This document shows, piece by piece, positions 12,395 to 23,489 of a DNA stretch of 64,000 nucleotides. The position numbers and the translations under genes are program-made. The stretch's first letter is position 1, and the number at the start of each line of letters is the position of its first letter. The notes under the pieces were generated by a model. It had not been told where the DNA came from. It did not search any database and saw only the letters and a list, made by a program, of their open reading frames with translations. Source of the stretch: Erigeron canadensis (Eukaryota; Streptophyta; Magnoliopsida; Asterales; Asteraceae); NCBI RefSeq assembly GCF_010389155.1, contig NC_057768.1:14816501-14880500 (forward strand). Direction: 5' to 3'.

Positions 12395-13045
12395 TTAATG
12401 AGGATTTAACATACCCAGTTCACTGATGAGATGTTTAAAAGTTTTCTCATCAAGAGGTTTTGTAAAAACATCAGCTAACTGTTTATCAGTGGGGAAGAAA
12501 TGTATTTCAATGTCTCCTTTCATAACATGATCACGAATGAAGTGATACCTGATGTCAATATGCTTTGTCTTTGAGTGCATCACTGGGTTGTGAGATATAG
12601 CAATTGCACTGGTGTTGTCACAAAAAATTGGGGTTCTTGTGTATTTCATACCATAATCAAGTAACTGGTGTTTGATCCAGAGAATCTGGGCACAACAACT
12701 GGCTGCAGAAATGTATTCTGCCTCAGCAGTGGACATTGAGATTGAAGTCTGCTTCTTACTGGTCCAACTCACCAGTTTTCCCCCCAGGAAGTGACAACCA
12801 CTAGTTGTGGATTTCCTATCAAACTTACAACCTGCATGATCTGAATCTGAATAACCCATTAGATCTAACCCTAAGCCTTTGGGATACCAAAGACCAAGGC
12901 TAGGGCACCCTTTCAGGTACCTGAAAATGCGTTTAACAACATGCAAATGTGATTCTTTTGGATTAGCCTGAAATCTGGCACATAGACATGTTGCTAACAT
13001 TATATCTGGTTGACTGGCAGTTAAATACATCAGTGAACCAACCAT
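12395..13045 (-). pseudogene. SIRE RNase H and RT C-terminus
   Basis: A 216-codon frame opening with 'MVGSLMYLTASQPDIMLAT' (RT thumb/connection). It continues through the copia RNase H with 'GYSDSDHAGC', 'STAEAEY', 'CDNTSAI' and 'HIDIRYHFIRD', closing with 'DVFTKPLDEKTF' and a stop at 12395. The acidic catalytic residues of RNase H (Asp of SDSDHAG, Glu of AEAEY, Asp of CDNTSA) are present. A TGA at about 13046-13048, in place of the usual Arg/Ser codon before MVGSL, separates it from RT. It would degrade the RNA strand during reverse transcription. Confidence 0.85.
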
Positions 13046-14222
13046 TCAACGATATTCCTTTTGGTCCACTGGTTTACCATTTGGGTCAGAGTCCAAATTT
13101 AATGGAGCTGAAATAGGTGTTGTTTTTGATGGGATAGAATCATATTTGTATTTTCTTAACAAATCTCTGATATATTTTTCTTGGTTAATAAAAATACCAT
13201 CCATGGTTTATTTAATTTGTAAACCTAAGAAAAATGTTAACTCACCCATTAAACTCATCTCATATTCTTGAGACATGATTTTTGAAAACCTTTTACACAT
13301 TCCATCATCAGTTGACCCAAATATAATGTCATCAACATAAATTTGTATCTATTGCACCTCTTTGAAAACCATTATTGAGAAGATGTTTAGTTAGAGTGTC
13401 ATACCAGGCTCTTGGGGCTTGACGAAGACCATACAAAGCTTTGTTTAGTCTATATACCCAGTGAGGATGCTTTTCGTTCACGAAACCTGGAGTCTGCTTA
13501 ACATACACTTCTTCTTCCAACTTGCCATTCAGGAACGCACTTTCGACATCCATCTGGAAGACTTTGAATTGAAAATGAGCAGCATAAGCCAAGAAAATTC
13601 TAATGGTTTCAAATCTTGCAACTAGAGCAAAAGTTTCATCAAAATCAACACCTTCTGCTTGACAATAACCCTTAGCAACCAATCTTGCTTTGTTTCTGAC
13701 AACATTGCCATCTTCATCCATCTTGTTTTAGTAGACCCACCTCGTTCCAATGGGTTCTTTCTTTAACCCTGGAGGACAAGGAATAAGTTCCCACACATTA
13801 TTCCTTTTGAATTGGTTGAGTTCTTCTTGCATAGCCTCAACCCAGCTTGGATCTGCCAAAGCCTCGTCAATCTTCTTCGGTTCAATCAGTGATAAGAAGG
13901 TGACGTTCAAGCATTGTTCACTTGTGGCTCTTCTAGTCTGAACCCCACTATCTGGATTTCCAATAATTTGCTGAATGGGATGAGCAACTGTCCATTTAGT
14001 GTATTGACTAGGTTGATTTAGCACAACATCAGTGCAAGACACCTGACGATCTTCAACAGTTGTGGCAACTGGAGAAGGATCAGCCCAAACTACTTCAACT
14101 TCTTCATCAGTGTCAACTAGCGTGTTGACATGATTATCTTCAAATAAAGGCATATTTTGAGGAATTGGAGAAGTCTGAACTGGTTCTGACGTTGTTGTGG
14201 CACGAACATCTGATCCAATCAC
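13046..14222 (-). pseudogene. SIRE reverse transcriptase (three broken pieces)
   Basis: Piece 14222-13728 holds the linker after integrase and the RT start ('WVEAMQEELNQFKRNNVWEL', 'IGTRWVY') and ends in a TAG. Piece 13721-13332 has '[12 protein letters not shown]', '[12 protein letters not shown]' (first catalytic Asp) and '[15 protein letters not shown]'. A frameshift near 13345 is followed by YVDDIIFG (about 13316-13345), with both catalytic Asp residues. The rest to 13046 is broken by stops. All canonical RT motifs are present, so inactivation came by point mutation rather than deletion. Confidence 0.85.
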
Positions 14223-14283
14223 CAGTTATGTGGTACATTGAAACTGATGGAGGGATAGAATGAAGTGTCACTGGAGCTTTTCT

Positions 14284-15492
14284 TTAGTAAAACTGGTTCC
14301 AAGTACTGATGACTGGAAACATCTCTTGGTGTAGTGACTGATTGATGAACTTGATCAGATACACCGAAATCAACTGGACAACTGGAGATAAATCAAGGCT
14401 TGGCCTTTTATTGATTGCTTCATTAGATTCATCGAATGTGACATGAATTGTCTCATGTAACTTTTGGAGTCTATAATTATAAACTCTATAGGCTTTTCTA
14501 ATATCTGAATACCCCACGAAAACACCCTCATCAGCCTTTGCATCGAACTTTCCCAACTGACTGGAATCATTTAAGATAAACACTGGACAACCAAATACAT
14601 GGAAATATCCAATATTTGGTTTGCGATTCCTGAGGACTTCATAGGCAGTCTTCCTATGTCTCTTGACATAAACTGACCGATTTTGGGTATGGCAAGCAGT
14701 TGCCACAGCTTCAGCCCAAAAACAGGTGGGAAGACTTGATTCAGATAACATACTTCTGACAGCTTCAATTAATGTGTGATTCTTTCTTTCAACCACACCA
14801 TTTTGCTCTGGAGAACGAGCTGATGAGAAGTTCTGAGAAATGCTAGTGTCAGTGCAAAATGATTCCAATTCTTTGTTGATGAATTCAGTTCCATTATCAC
14901 TTCGCAACTGACAAACTTTCTTGGTATACTTGAGCTCAATTCTCTTGATGAGAGAGATAATTTCACCAAGTGCATCACTTTTTGATCTGATAAATACCAG
15001 CCAACAATACCTGGTGTATTCATCAACAACAACTAAAGTGTACCTTTTACCAGCTTTAGTTTGAACATTCACTGGACCAAAAAGATCCATATGAAGCATG
15101 TGAAGAGGTTCAGTGATACTGAAGTTTGGCCTGGTCTTGAAACTGGCTCTTTTCTTTTTGCCCATCTCACACCCTGGACATAGCTTTTCCTTTTTAAAGG
15201 AAATTAAAGGAATCCCTTCCACCAGTTGTTTCCTAGATAACTTATTGATATTTTTGAAATTAAGGTGGGATAACCTTTTATGCCATAGCCAGTTGGTGTC
15301 CTCATCTACCTTGGCATATAAACAAAGCTCTTTTGGAGCTGGTTCCATGTCCATTATGTACACATTCCCTTTCCTTGGTGCAATCATCACCACTTTCCAA
15401 TCTTTGTTAAATATGGTCCCTTGAGCAATATTGAACAACACCTTATATCCATCGTCACAAAGTTGACTAACACTTATCAGGTTATATTTCAA
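14284..15492 (-). pseudogene. SIRE integrase (GAG-pre-integrase, HHCC and catalytic core)
   Basis: A 402-codon frame. The start covers the end of protease ('NLISVSQLCDDGY'). The HHCC zinc domain is visible as 'WLWHKRLSHLNF' then 'CPGCEMGKKKRA'. The catalytic triad follows: Asp in 'HMDLFGPV', Asp in 'RSDNGTEF' and Glu in 'EQNGVVERKN'. The C-terminal GKGF-like region includes 'FHVFGCPVF' and 'EGVFVGYS'. It inserts the cDNA into host chromatin. The frame is intact over the core but ends early, about 60 bases before the RT linker frame. Confidence 0.88.
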
Positions 15493-15504
15493 ACCATTAA
15501 CAAA

Positions 15505-15720
15505 TGCAACTTTAGTGAACTAGACCTGTCCATTGTCAATGACACCATATCCTTCAGTTTTCCCACTTCCATCATTACCAAATGTCACTGCCGGTCCATC
15601 TTGGATTGTGAACTCTTCCAGCAGGGGCTTACATCCGGTCATAGTCCGGCCAGCAGCGCTGTCCAGATACCAGATATTCTTCTTTCGATAGCCCTGCACA
15701 CCCAAGTAGATAATTAGTTA
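15505..15720 (-). pseudogene. SIRE protease region with altered active site
   Basis: The minus-strand frame carries 'WYLDSAAGRTMTG' (about 15660-15680), where copia proteases usually read D-S-G-C/A-S-R/K-H-M-T-G. The catalytic Asp-Ser is kept but the third residue is Ala instead of Gly and the following His is lost. The frame stops at 15520 and a stop lies before the integrase frame. Protease normally cleaves the Gag-Pol polyprotein. Whether DSA is inactive cannot be settled from sequence alone. Confidence 0.7.
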
Positions 15721-16980
15721 TTTTTGTGAACCCATCTTTTCTTGATGGGTCCACCAGACTTCTCTTGAGAAGTCTCAGCAGATTTACTTGGGTTGGAACT
15801 GGAGGCTGGAACTAGAGGATTATTTCCAACTTCAGGAGTAAAAACAATTGGTTTGATGGGAACAACAACATCCTCCTTTTTTATTTCAGATTTTGCTCCT
15901 TTTTGAGCTGATTGATTTTGTTTTTGCTTTTGCCTCAATGGAGGAATTTTTTAACAACTTGTTTTTCAACTAAAGAAGATGAAGCTCCTTTCAGATTTTT
16001 TATTTTGGCAGTACAACTTTGTACTTGCCTGGACAAATTTTGGATTTGACTCTCCAGTTTTAACAAAAAGTTGTTTTCTTCAGGCTGCTGGACCTTGGAC
16101 TTTTGTTCAGCAAAATTTTTGTGTCTTAAGAGTTTTGGGCTCTTTGGACTTATGAGGTAAAGGATTATCACCAGTTTCCCTTTTAACTGGAGCTTTAGCC
16201 TTCTTGGCTCCAGTTTTGATCTCAACAGGGGTGGTCTCAATGGATTCAGATTTGGCAATGTTAGAGGAGTCATAAGGAGTCTCAACTCTAACTGATTCTG
16301 GCATTTGGTGAATTGTGGGCAAAACAGCTGCCATTTGAAGATCACCAAATTTCCAGGCAGTTTTTTGAGCATCGATGGTTTTTGAAAAAGCGTCATAATT
16401 TTTACCAGATGCTTATACCCAAGAATTGATAACCATGTGTTCTTTTTCAAGATCAAATTTTAGTTTTTGGTTATCTCTTTCCAATGCCTCATTTTTCAAA
16501 TCTGATTCCTTGAGAGCCAACTGGACACTTTGCAAATCATTAATTTGACCTTTCATGTTGTTAAACTCAATTAAAACAGTTTCCAAGTATCTTTCACAGT
16601 CAGTTCTCATAGTTTCAACAAATAACAGGTCGTCATTTAATGATTCAACAATATCCAGTTTTAATTATGTATCCAATTCAACATCATAATCTCTTACCTT
16701 CTTTAAAATGATGTCTACCCATCTACCAGAAACAACATCATCTTTTACCACTGGTTGTTGATTTTCTAATGCCATGAAACACACATCTCTAATCTCTTCT
16801 TCATCATCAGATGAATCATCAGAGAGTTCCCATTTCCCTTCAGTTTGAGCCATCATGCACTTGTTCTTTTCTTTTTCTTTTTCTTTTTCTCGTTCAAGAG
16901 ACATGAGAGCGATTTGGGCCTTAAGTTTCTTGTATTTGGCCTTATAATCATCAGTTTTAACAAAATTTGGGACAACAAGA
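15714..16980 (-). pseudogene. SIRE gag C-terminal part, downstream of the solo LTR
   Basis: Reading resumes directly after the solo LTR ('TGLVVPNFVKTDDYKAKYKK'). It contains long charged coiled-coil stretches: 'LEREKEKEKEKNK', 'IEFNNMKGQINDLQS' and 'ALERDNQKLKFDLEKE'. An acidic 'SDDSSDDEEE' patch is followed by a 'VCFMALE' motif that is also seen in copia B ('VCFMARL'). Stops near 16665 and 16413 and frameshifts near 16330 and 15935 break it. It ends in 'GGPIKKRWVHKNN' just before protease. Such coiled-coil extensions after the zinc knuckle are typical of SIRE-like Gag. Confidence 0.7.
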
Positions 16981-16985
16981 CCAGT

Positions 16986-19962
16986 TGTGACAACCGTCAT
17001 CTGACCGTATCTTCCGAAATGCTTTTCTAGTCATTTTTAGTTTGTTTCGTTATGTACGTCGTTAGACTCTAAGACTTTATCATGGAATAAATGGAATTGT
17101 GTTTATTTCGGACCTTGTGGGAACTTAGACTTTAGAAAGATTGTACGTGGACTCGAGAACAGGAGGAATACTAGTTGTCTTGTGAAAATGCCAAATTAAG
17201 TAAAATACTTAAAATTAAATCAATTAAAGATTTAATAAGTAAAAATAGACATGTTTATATCCGTTTGAAAGCTATTAAAAAGTTACGCTTAAATATGACG
17301 ACAAAATAAATTTACGGGTCATGAGTCTTGTAAAATGGTCGAGTCAAACGAGTTTTAGTAGGATCAAAGATGGTCAAACTCGGTCAAAGGGGGAAACATG
17401 AACCAACAAAACCCTAGGAACCTAACCCTAACTCCTTCATTTCTCCCCCTCCCCTTCTCACTTACACACTCTCTTCTCTCTCTCTATTCTCCAGCCGCCC
17501 CCTTCCCCTCTTCCTCTCAAAAACCGATCGGCAGCCACCTTCACCACCGCAAGCCACCATTTCTTTTCATCATCTCCTTCTATTTTGTTTAGATCGTGGT
17601 AAGTATGGCACGAATCAATGATTGATTTGCTTGTTCTTCATCAAAAAAAAAAAAAAAATAATAAGATTTTCGTATATATATATATTCGGTTGTATGAAAC
17701 CCATATGTATATATATACACGATATTTTTTTATGTATATATATATACACATTTTCGGCTAAATCTCTTTCTTCCTCCTCTAAAATCCGAAGTTCTTCTTT
17801 ATATATATATATTCGGTTATATATATATGTGTAAGTATATATAAACTAGATCCGAAAAACGTCATCTTTGATTATATAGATTGGTTTGTATATTTATATA
17901 TGTATATAAATCCGGGATTTATAAAAAAATATATATATTTGGTTTTCTTCTTCCTCCTCTCAAAAAAAACCCGTAAAGTGTATATATATATATATTCGGT
18001 TATGTTGTATACATATATGTAGAAGATCCGAAATCCTTGGCAAAATATATATTCTTTTCGGTTTTGGTATGTTCATGGGTATATATACCCGAAAACTTTG
18101 TAAATCCGGAAAGTTAAACCCGAGATCTTTTTAAATCCGAAGATCTTGGACCGAAATCCTTCAAGATCCGGAAAACTTATAACCGGAAACCTTTGGATCC
18201 GGAAATCTTCATATTGTTGATTTGGTTCTTGTTCTTGACTTATGGGATCCGAAGTATACATATATGTTCGAATATAATTAAATCCGTGAATATAAATGAT
18301 AATAGATTATTTTCGATTAGAATTAGCTTGAATCCGATCTAAAAACTTGATTTTGGTCTTGAAATGGGTTATGGTTCATCTTAGTGACCGGAAATCTCGA
18401 TTTTTGTCTCGGTCAACGCCGGTCAAATTGGTCAACCGGCCAGAAAAGAGTCTTGGTTCAAAAATTTGGATTTGTTTTGTATTTTGGAGTTAGGTCAAAG
18501 TTTTGGTTCGGTCAAGCTTGGTCAACGACGGCTTATTGATATGGATTAGGGTTTTGGTATTATTTTGGTCATTTAGGCGAAAATTAAAGTATTTAAACAA
18601 AGTTAAATTAGATTTAAATTAAATTGACCCTTTTTTATAATTAAATTCCAACTTTTCATAATTACGAAATTAATATGGTTATATGTATATAAATATATAC
18701 AAAAAGATTTATTAGACATAACTATATGTATAAACGAATTAAAATTTATATGGACATATGACTATATATATATACATTTGTAAGGACCATATATAAATTA
18801 TACATTCGTATAACAATAATTAATAATGTATCGAATTTTATATAGTTTATAATAGTTACATATAAATGCAAAGATTAAAAGACTTTGTAAAGACGATGTA
18901 CTAATTATATGACTTTCCGGACTTAATAAATTTTATAATGACGTTGACACGAAGACTTAACGGATATAAACAATAAAACGTGACATTATTAAATGAACTA
19001 TTTTCCTTGGACAACTTATAAGGACAAACGGCTATTATATACATATATATATATATATATATATTAAGACATTGAATAAGACATAATGGCATTTTCTAAG
19101 ACACTAGTATAGGACATGGACTTGTACAATTAAGTAAGTACTTACTGGGTGACTTGTGGACAGTGTAGGACTTTCAGACAGTTAGTGTACGTGCTTCAGG
19201 TGTATTTGACTACTCGTATCCTTGTTCGTTCATCTAGGATAATTGTGCTGCTTTCAGGTGAGTTTCGTAGCCCCTCTTTTTACAAGTTTTGGGGTGGAAA
19301 ATATACTTATTTTCAAACAGTTTTGTCGGTTTCTGTTTTATGTTCAATATTGAGCCTGTGCGTATAGAGTTACTTGTGCCATTTGACGTGCTTTGATCTT
19401 GTTGTATGTGTGTGATTATGTTTTTGTTTGTTGTGCTTTGGACGTACTTATTGTATGAGTTGAGACTTGAGACTTTGGACTAAGGCAGGTACCGTAAGGC
19501 CGGACTTTGAGACATTGAGGCATTTGGACTTATTATGGCGTAACTCTGCTCGTTATATATTGAACTATTACTGGTTTAGATTTAAAATAATCGAGAAAAG
19601 ACTTATTTCTTTGACTAGACTTTTGACATAAAACCTACGAACTCACCAACCATTGTGTTGACACGTTTTAGTATACTTTTCAGGTGCTCAGGCTAATCAG
19701 GGATAGAGACTGCTATGCTAGGCTGGACTTCGGAGATTAGTGCTCTTTATTTATCGTCAGACTTTAAGGCTACATGCCTTGGATTATTTCTTTATGGACT
19801 TGTCTGTAATAAGCTATTTTAGCACTGTTATGACTTTGAACTCATGTTTTTTTTGGGAATATATTTAATATATTCTTTTTCATTTGGCAGTATCTATGTA
19901 ATTCCATGTCGTGCTGTGCTTTTCATGACACCTCATGTTTCCGCCAACAGTGGGGTGTTACA
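16986..19962 (+). mobile_element. Solo LTR 2, Tekay-like, inside the SIRE gag
   Basis: A 2,977-bp segment from TGTGACAACC to GGGGTGTTACA, with perfect CCAGT duplications at 16981-16985 and 19963-19967. Removing it and one CCAGT rejoins the gag frame on the minus strand. It has no protein-like ORF. Landmarks shared with solo LTR 1 near the end are a 'cctacgaactcacc' stretch, TTGACAC and TTTCAGG. The interior (17600-18260) is rich in TATATA tracts and in a repeated TCCGAA/TCCGGAA motif. It is related in type to solo LTR 1 but not close in sequence. Confidence 0.88.
17600..18260 (+). repeat. TCCGAA-motif and TATATA-rich region in solo LTR 2
   Basis: A short motif of the form AATCCGAAA/GATCCGGAAA recurs about ten times in 650 bp, mixed with 'TATATATATTCGGTT' blocks (near 17672, 17802 and 17980). 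The copies from 18100 to 18210 are spaced roughly 15-25 bases apart, as in a decayed tandem array. Confidence 0.55.
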
Positions 19963-19967
19963 CCAGT

Positions 19968-21113
19968 TTGGTTGTTCATCTGACTAGATTGACATTCCTT
20001 CATGAAATGACCTTTCTTACCACATTTGTAGCAGATAAGATTGGCCTTATCCAGAGAATTTGAACTGGAAGCATTATTGGACCCATTAAATCGATTAGAT
20101 TTATGCTTGAACCTATTAAAGGTTTTAGCAATCATGGCTACCAGATCATCATCGTCAGTTTCCTCACAACCATTACTTAGATTTGTGGTTAGGCCAGAGT
20201 TCAGTAAGTTATTTTACATCTCCTTCATAGAATGTAACTAGACATTCTCAGCAGACATTAAAGTAGCACAAGGTTGCCCAGTAAGGTTGGCAACCTTGGA
20301 ACTCTAAGCATGGTTTAAAGCATCTTGCTCAGCCAATATTCTTGCAGCATCATTATCTTCAGTGAATTTGAAGGCTCCATAAAGGGAAGCAAGAGTACGG
20401 CTGTGTAAGGTCTTACCTTGTCTTAAGACAAGAACCATGTGTGCCCATTTGGATGGCAAGACATCACAGAATTTTTCAAGAAGAATATCCTTATCCTTCT
20501 TCACTCCCAAGCCTCTAAGTTGATTAATTAGGCCAGTAAATCTGGTGTAAGTACCAGTTAAACTTTCATTGGGAAAAGCAAAGAAGGATTCATACTTCTT
20601 GTTAAGAGCAACCTTTCTGGTGACAATGGTGTCATTTCCTCCTTCAAACTAGAGAACTAATTCATCCCACATGGATTTAGCACTGGGAAACAACACAAGT
20701 GTTGGAATTAGTTCCTTAGGAACAGCAACAAGGATCATGTTTTTCAGTCTGGTATCAAGATCAACCAGTCTGCGATCCTCGTCTGACCAATGTTCCTCAG
20801 ACTTTTCCCTGGTACCTCTTCTCCGAGTAGGGTCAAGAAGAGGGCTAACACCACTAGACATGGGTATATATGGTCCATCCTTAAGGATTTTCAACATATA
20901 CCTCTCTATCCCACCAAAATGCAACAGCATTCTAGCTTTTCATGTACCAAAGGTCACACCATTCCCATCGAATTTGGGAACTGGAGTATTGGAGTAATGT
21001 ACATGGACGTGGTTTGCTCCAGGAGGAGGAGGAGGAGGGTTAGTATTTAAAGGAGTAGTAACATTAGGATTAGATTCATTTGGACCAGAACCATTCTCAC
21101 CTTCAGCAGCCAT
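19968..21113 (-). pseudogene. SIRE gag, N-terminal part with zinc knuckle
   Basis: The start ATG is at 21113-21111, 45 bases after the primer-binding site, and opens a frame with a Pro-rich run near residue 35. An in-frame TGA at 20942-20940 replaces the Trp that begins the usual capsid-like domain. The 20930-20649 and 20510-20304 frames then give the UBN2-type copia Gag fold ('LKNMILVAVPKELIPTL', 'YTRFTGLINQLRGLGV'). Further stops lie at about 20649 and 20304. The zinc knuckle CYKCGKKGHFMKEC (about 19990-20035) has all four ligands. Solo LTR 2 interrupts it six residues later. Confidence 0.8.
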
Positions 21114-21157
21114 CGAAGCAGACCTAGGTTATAGAATTGAAACAATTCAACCTGCCT

Positions 21158-21169
21158 GCTCTGATACCA
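21158..21169 (-). promoter_or_regulatory. tRNA-iMet primer-binding site of the SIRE element
   Basis: On the minus strand TGGTATCAGAGC lies two bases inside the 5' LTR end, an exact match to the usual plant initiator-Met primer site. It fixes the element's orientation. Confidence 0.92.
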
Positions 21170-21171
21170 CT

Positions 21172-22143
21172 TGTAAGTCCCAACTATTACTAGATGGGTC
21201 TTGAAGACACCTCTATGTCAATGGTGAGTGTACTTTGCAACACAATCACTTAATCTGGACGTGACCAGTTTAGAGTGATTGTGTACCAGGTAATCTGGAG
21301 GTTTACTTATTAAGGTGACAATGTAAATAAGTAAATACAATGCAATAGATATAATTGACAACTATTTATATCGATGAGACAATATATATTTTTCAAGTGT
21401 ATTTTATTTATTGATTGTTAAATAAAATACAAGGTTGATGCGGAACCAAGATAATACAAGATGTAAATATCCTAACAACCTATGAAATACAATTGATCTA
21501 TACTTGGAAATTCTCCTAACAATCGAAACACTTAAAGTTGTGAAATGTTCCATTTTGCGATTGAGAGAATATTGCATAAGTTCACCAATATTGCAGAATG
21601 TATGTGTTTGCAAAGTTGTTGAAATTCTTGGGCAAGGACCTCTATTTATAGTCGAAGTATGAGCATTAGGATCTCAACTTTGAAGTACAAATATGGTTGA
21701 CAGCACACAAAAGTATTAGTAAATAATCCTTTGTGTGTGCTAAATAAAGTAAGACAAAAGGTTACTTTATTCAACCACTCTACATCTTTGCACTTTTAAC
21801 CACAGACAAGATTATTGTCCGGTTAAAAGGATGTAGTCTAAAAGGTCCTCCTCGTGATCAGTGTAAAGCTTTGTAAAGGTATTTACACTGAAGGATCTCC
21901 AGTTGATTGATCTGGTGAAATGTCAATTGGGCTTCGCTGCTATTGCCATTTCCTTTCTTCCACTTGTTGTCTTCGACTTCAACTGGAAGGTCTTCAGATT
22001 TAAGTCTTCAGATCTCAACTGGAGGAAGTCATCAGTTGCTTAATCTGTACAATGCAACTGAACTTCTAATATTTTGGACAATTCTTCATGCTCTCCAGAT
22101 GCAGCTGGAGAGCTCCAGTTTATAGCCTAAACTGGACCTAACA
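21172..22143 (-). repeat. 5' LTR of the SIRE-type element
   Basis: 972 bp, a direct copy of 6699-7671. Minus-strand transcription would start within it. The U3 portion (about 22143-21660) is rich in AACTGG/CAGTTG motifs. Confidence 0.92.
21643..21650 (-). promoter_or_regulatory. TATA box in the SIRE 5' LTR
   Basis: Minus-strand TATAAATA followed by GAGG, about 490 bases from the LTR's U3 end. It is conserved in the 3' LTR at 7171-7178. Confidence 0.7.
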
Positions 22144-22148
22144 GGGTT

Positions 22149-22659
22149 TTAGGCCTTGATTAACTTGGTCATCAAGTCATTAAACCCTAAATATATCCCT
22201 ATATTTAGAGGGCAGGGCTTAATTCAAAGAGTTTAGATATTAATTCACATAAAAAATCTCTCTTTCTTTCGTCCCTTCTTTGGTTTGGCCGTAAGTTGCA
22301 TTCAAAAGGTTTTGAAATTTGGTTTGTGACTTACGTAACATATATATACATAAATAATCCTAGCATTAATTATGGGGTAATTTATTTTCTTCCATATGTT
22401 CGGCCGTAAGGTTTTAAATCGAAAGGGGTTTAAACAAAGGGTTGTTTGGTTAGTAATCGGAGTACTAGTATACAATATACGGGGTGTCTAGTGTGCAAAC
22501 ATAGTGGGATTTACTTCAAATCGTCATAAAGTTCTTCACTTTATTATCTACATTAAGCGGTAATCCTAATCCTATTACAAAGTTAATTATTTGATTACAT
22601 GGTTTTATTTGCTTCCGTTGCGTACCCGTGTTTAATGATATTTGTTATATATTCCAACA
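22149..22659 (+). repeat. Copia A 3' LTR, right part
   Basis: Continues the LTR broken at 6698 and ends TATATTCCAACA. With 6437-6698 it makes one LTR of about 773 bp with TGTTAG...CCAACA ends. The next bases, CGTTG, would be the copia A target duplication, whose partner is outside the window. Confidence 0.7.
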
Positions 22660-22850
22660 CGTTGCAACTTATTGTTTTTTATTTCACTGCATTCATCTAA
22701 TACACAAAAGGCAACATTACACATCAAAACTATGGGACCTTAGAGTTACTATTGGTAGGTCTTCTAATCATCACCTTTAAGGACAAGGTGTTGTTGGAGG
22801 CAGAGTAATGATATGTATCAGGAAGTGAATTACAACAAAAAGAAAATATA
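22660..22850 (+). pseudogene. Possible gypsy integrase C-terminal tail
   Basis: One frame (about 22731-22808) reads 'LELLLVGLLIITFKDKVLLE', which recalls the 'W-E-x-L...F-P-x-F-x-L-E-D-K-V' end of plant gypsy integrase/chromodomain regions. It is very short and degenerate. Confidence 0.25.
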
Positions 22851-23485
22851 AATTTGTTGGATTAAAACCAGTTGTGAAGTTTGTTGAGGCTCCAACTCAG
22901 CATTTATCTTTTATCTATCTAATATATATGGCCTATATCACATCACACACATCCCATTTAGTTTTTATGAAAGAAAATCATATTTAACTATATAACTTTA
23001 CATTATAAATATATTGCATATGAATAAAGATTAATAAAAATTGAGTATGCCTATAATAAAAGTAAACACCATGTGAAGTTTGATAAGTTCTTATGTTTGT
23101 TTTAATAGTTGGCATGGCGTTTTCTTTCTCATCATGAATGGTTCAAGTCAATGTCATATATATATATATATATATATATTATCATAATTGAAGTTCAAGG
23201 ATTTAGTCTTATCACTAATTAATTGTTTTAATAAATCAACTGTATCTATCAAAACAGCGATAATGTTTTTTGCTTTTCTTTATTATTACAAGACACATTT
23301 TGGACATCAATTTTATCACATCATAATAATAATAACTACCCTATTTTTCTTATTTGTACCCCTTTGACCAACTTTGAAATATTTTTATCTCGATATTCAA
23401 TAACTTACATGATATAAATGACAATGTGAATGACTTGTACTTTTTATCTTAGTTGTACTTACATGATATTCGTTTGTGTTATGGC
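22851..23485. other. AT-rich intergenic sequence with a TA microsatellite
   Basis: No gene seen. A (TA)n run occupies about 23156-23180. Confidence 0.6.
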
Positions 23486-23489
23486 TAAT

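Larger units (their letters stand above)
6699..22143 (-). mobile_element. SIRE-type Ty1/copia retrotransposon (minus strand), with nested solo LTR
   Basis: A complete element bounded by TG...CA ends and by GGGTT target duplications at 6694-6698 and 22144-22148. Reading on the minus strand the order is: 5' LTR 22143-21172, tRNA-iMet primer site, gag, protease, integrase, reverse transcriptase, RNase H, a long additional ORF region, polypurine tract and 3' LTR 7671-6699. That order, with extra coding capacity after pol, fits the SIRE/Maximus lineage. Solo LTR 2 (16986-19962) splits gag; without it the element is about 12.5 kb. By eye the LTRs differ at about 36 of 972 positions (near 3.7%), so the insertion is not very recent. 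All ORFs carry stops or frameshifts. Confidence 0.9.

Noticed and set aside
17398..17592. Small plus-strand ORF with a signal-peptide-like Leu/Ser run
   Set aside because: It lies inside solo LTR 2 in CT-rich untranslated-type sequence; nothing supports a gene.
23156..23180. TA dinucleotide run as an origin or promoter
   Set aside because: A simple microsatellite, common in AT-rich plant intergenic DNA.
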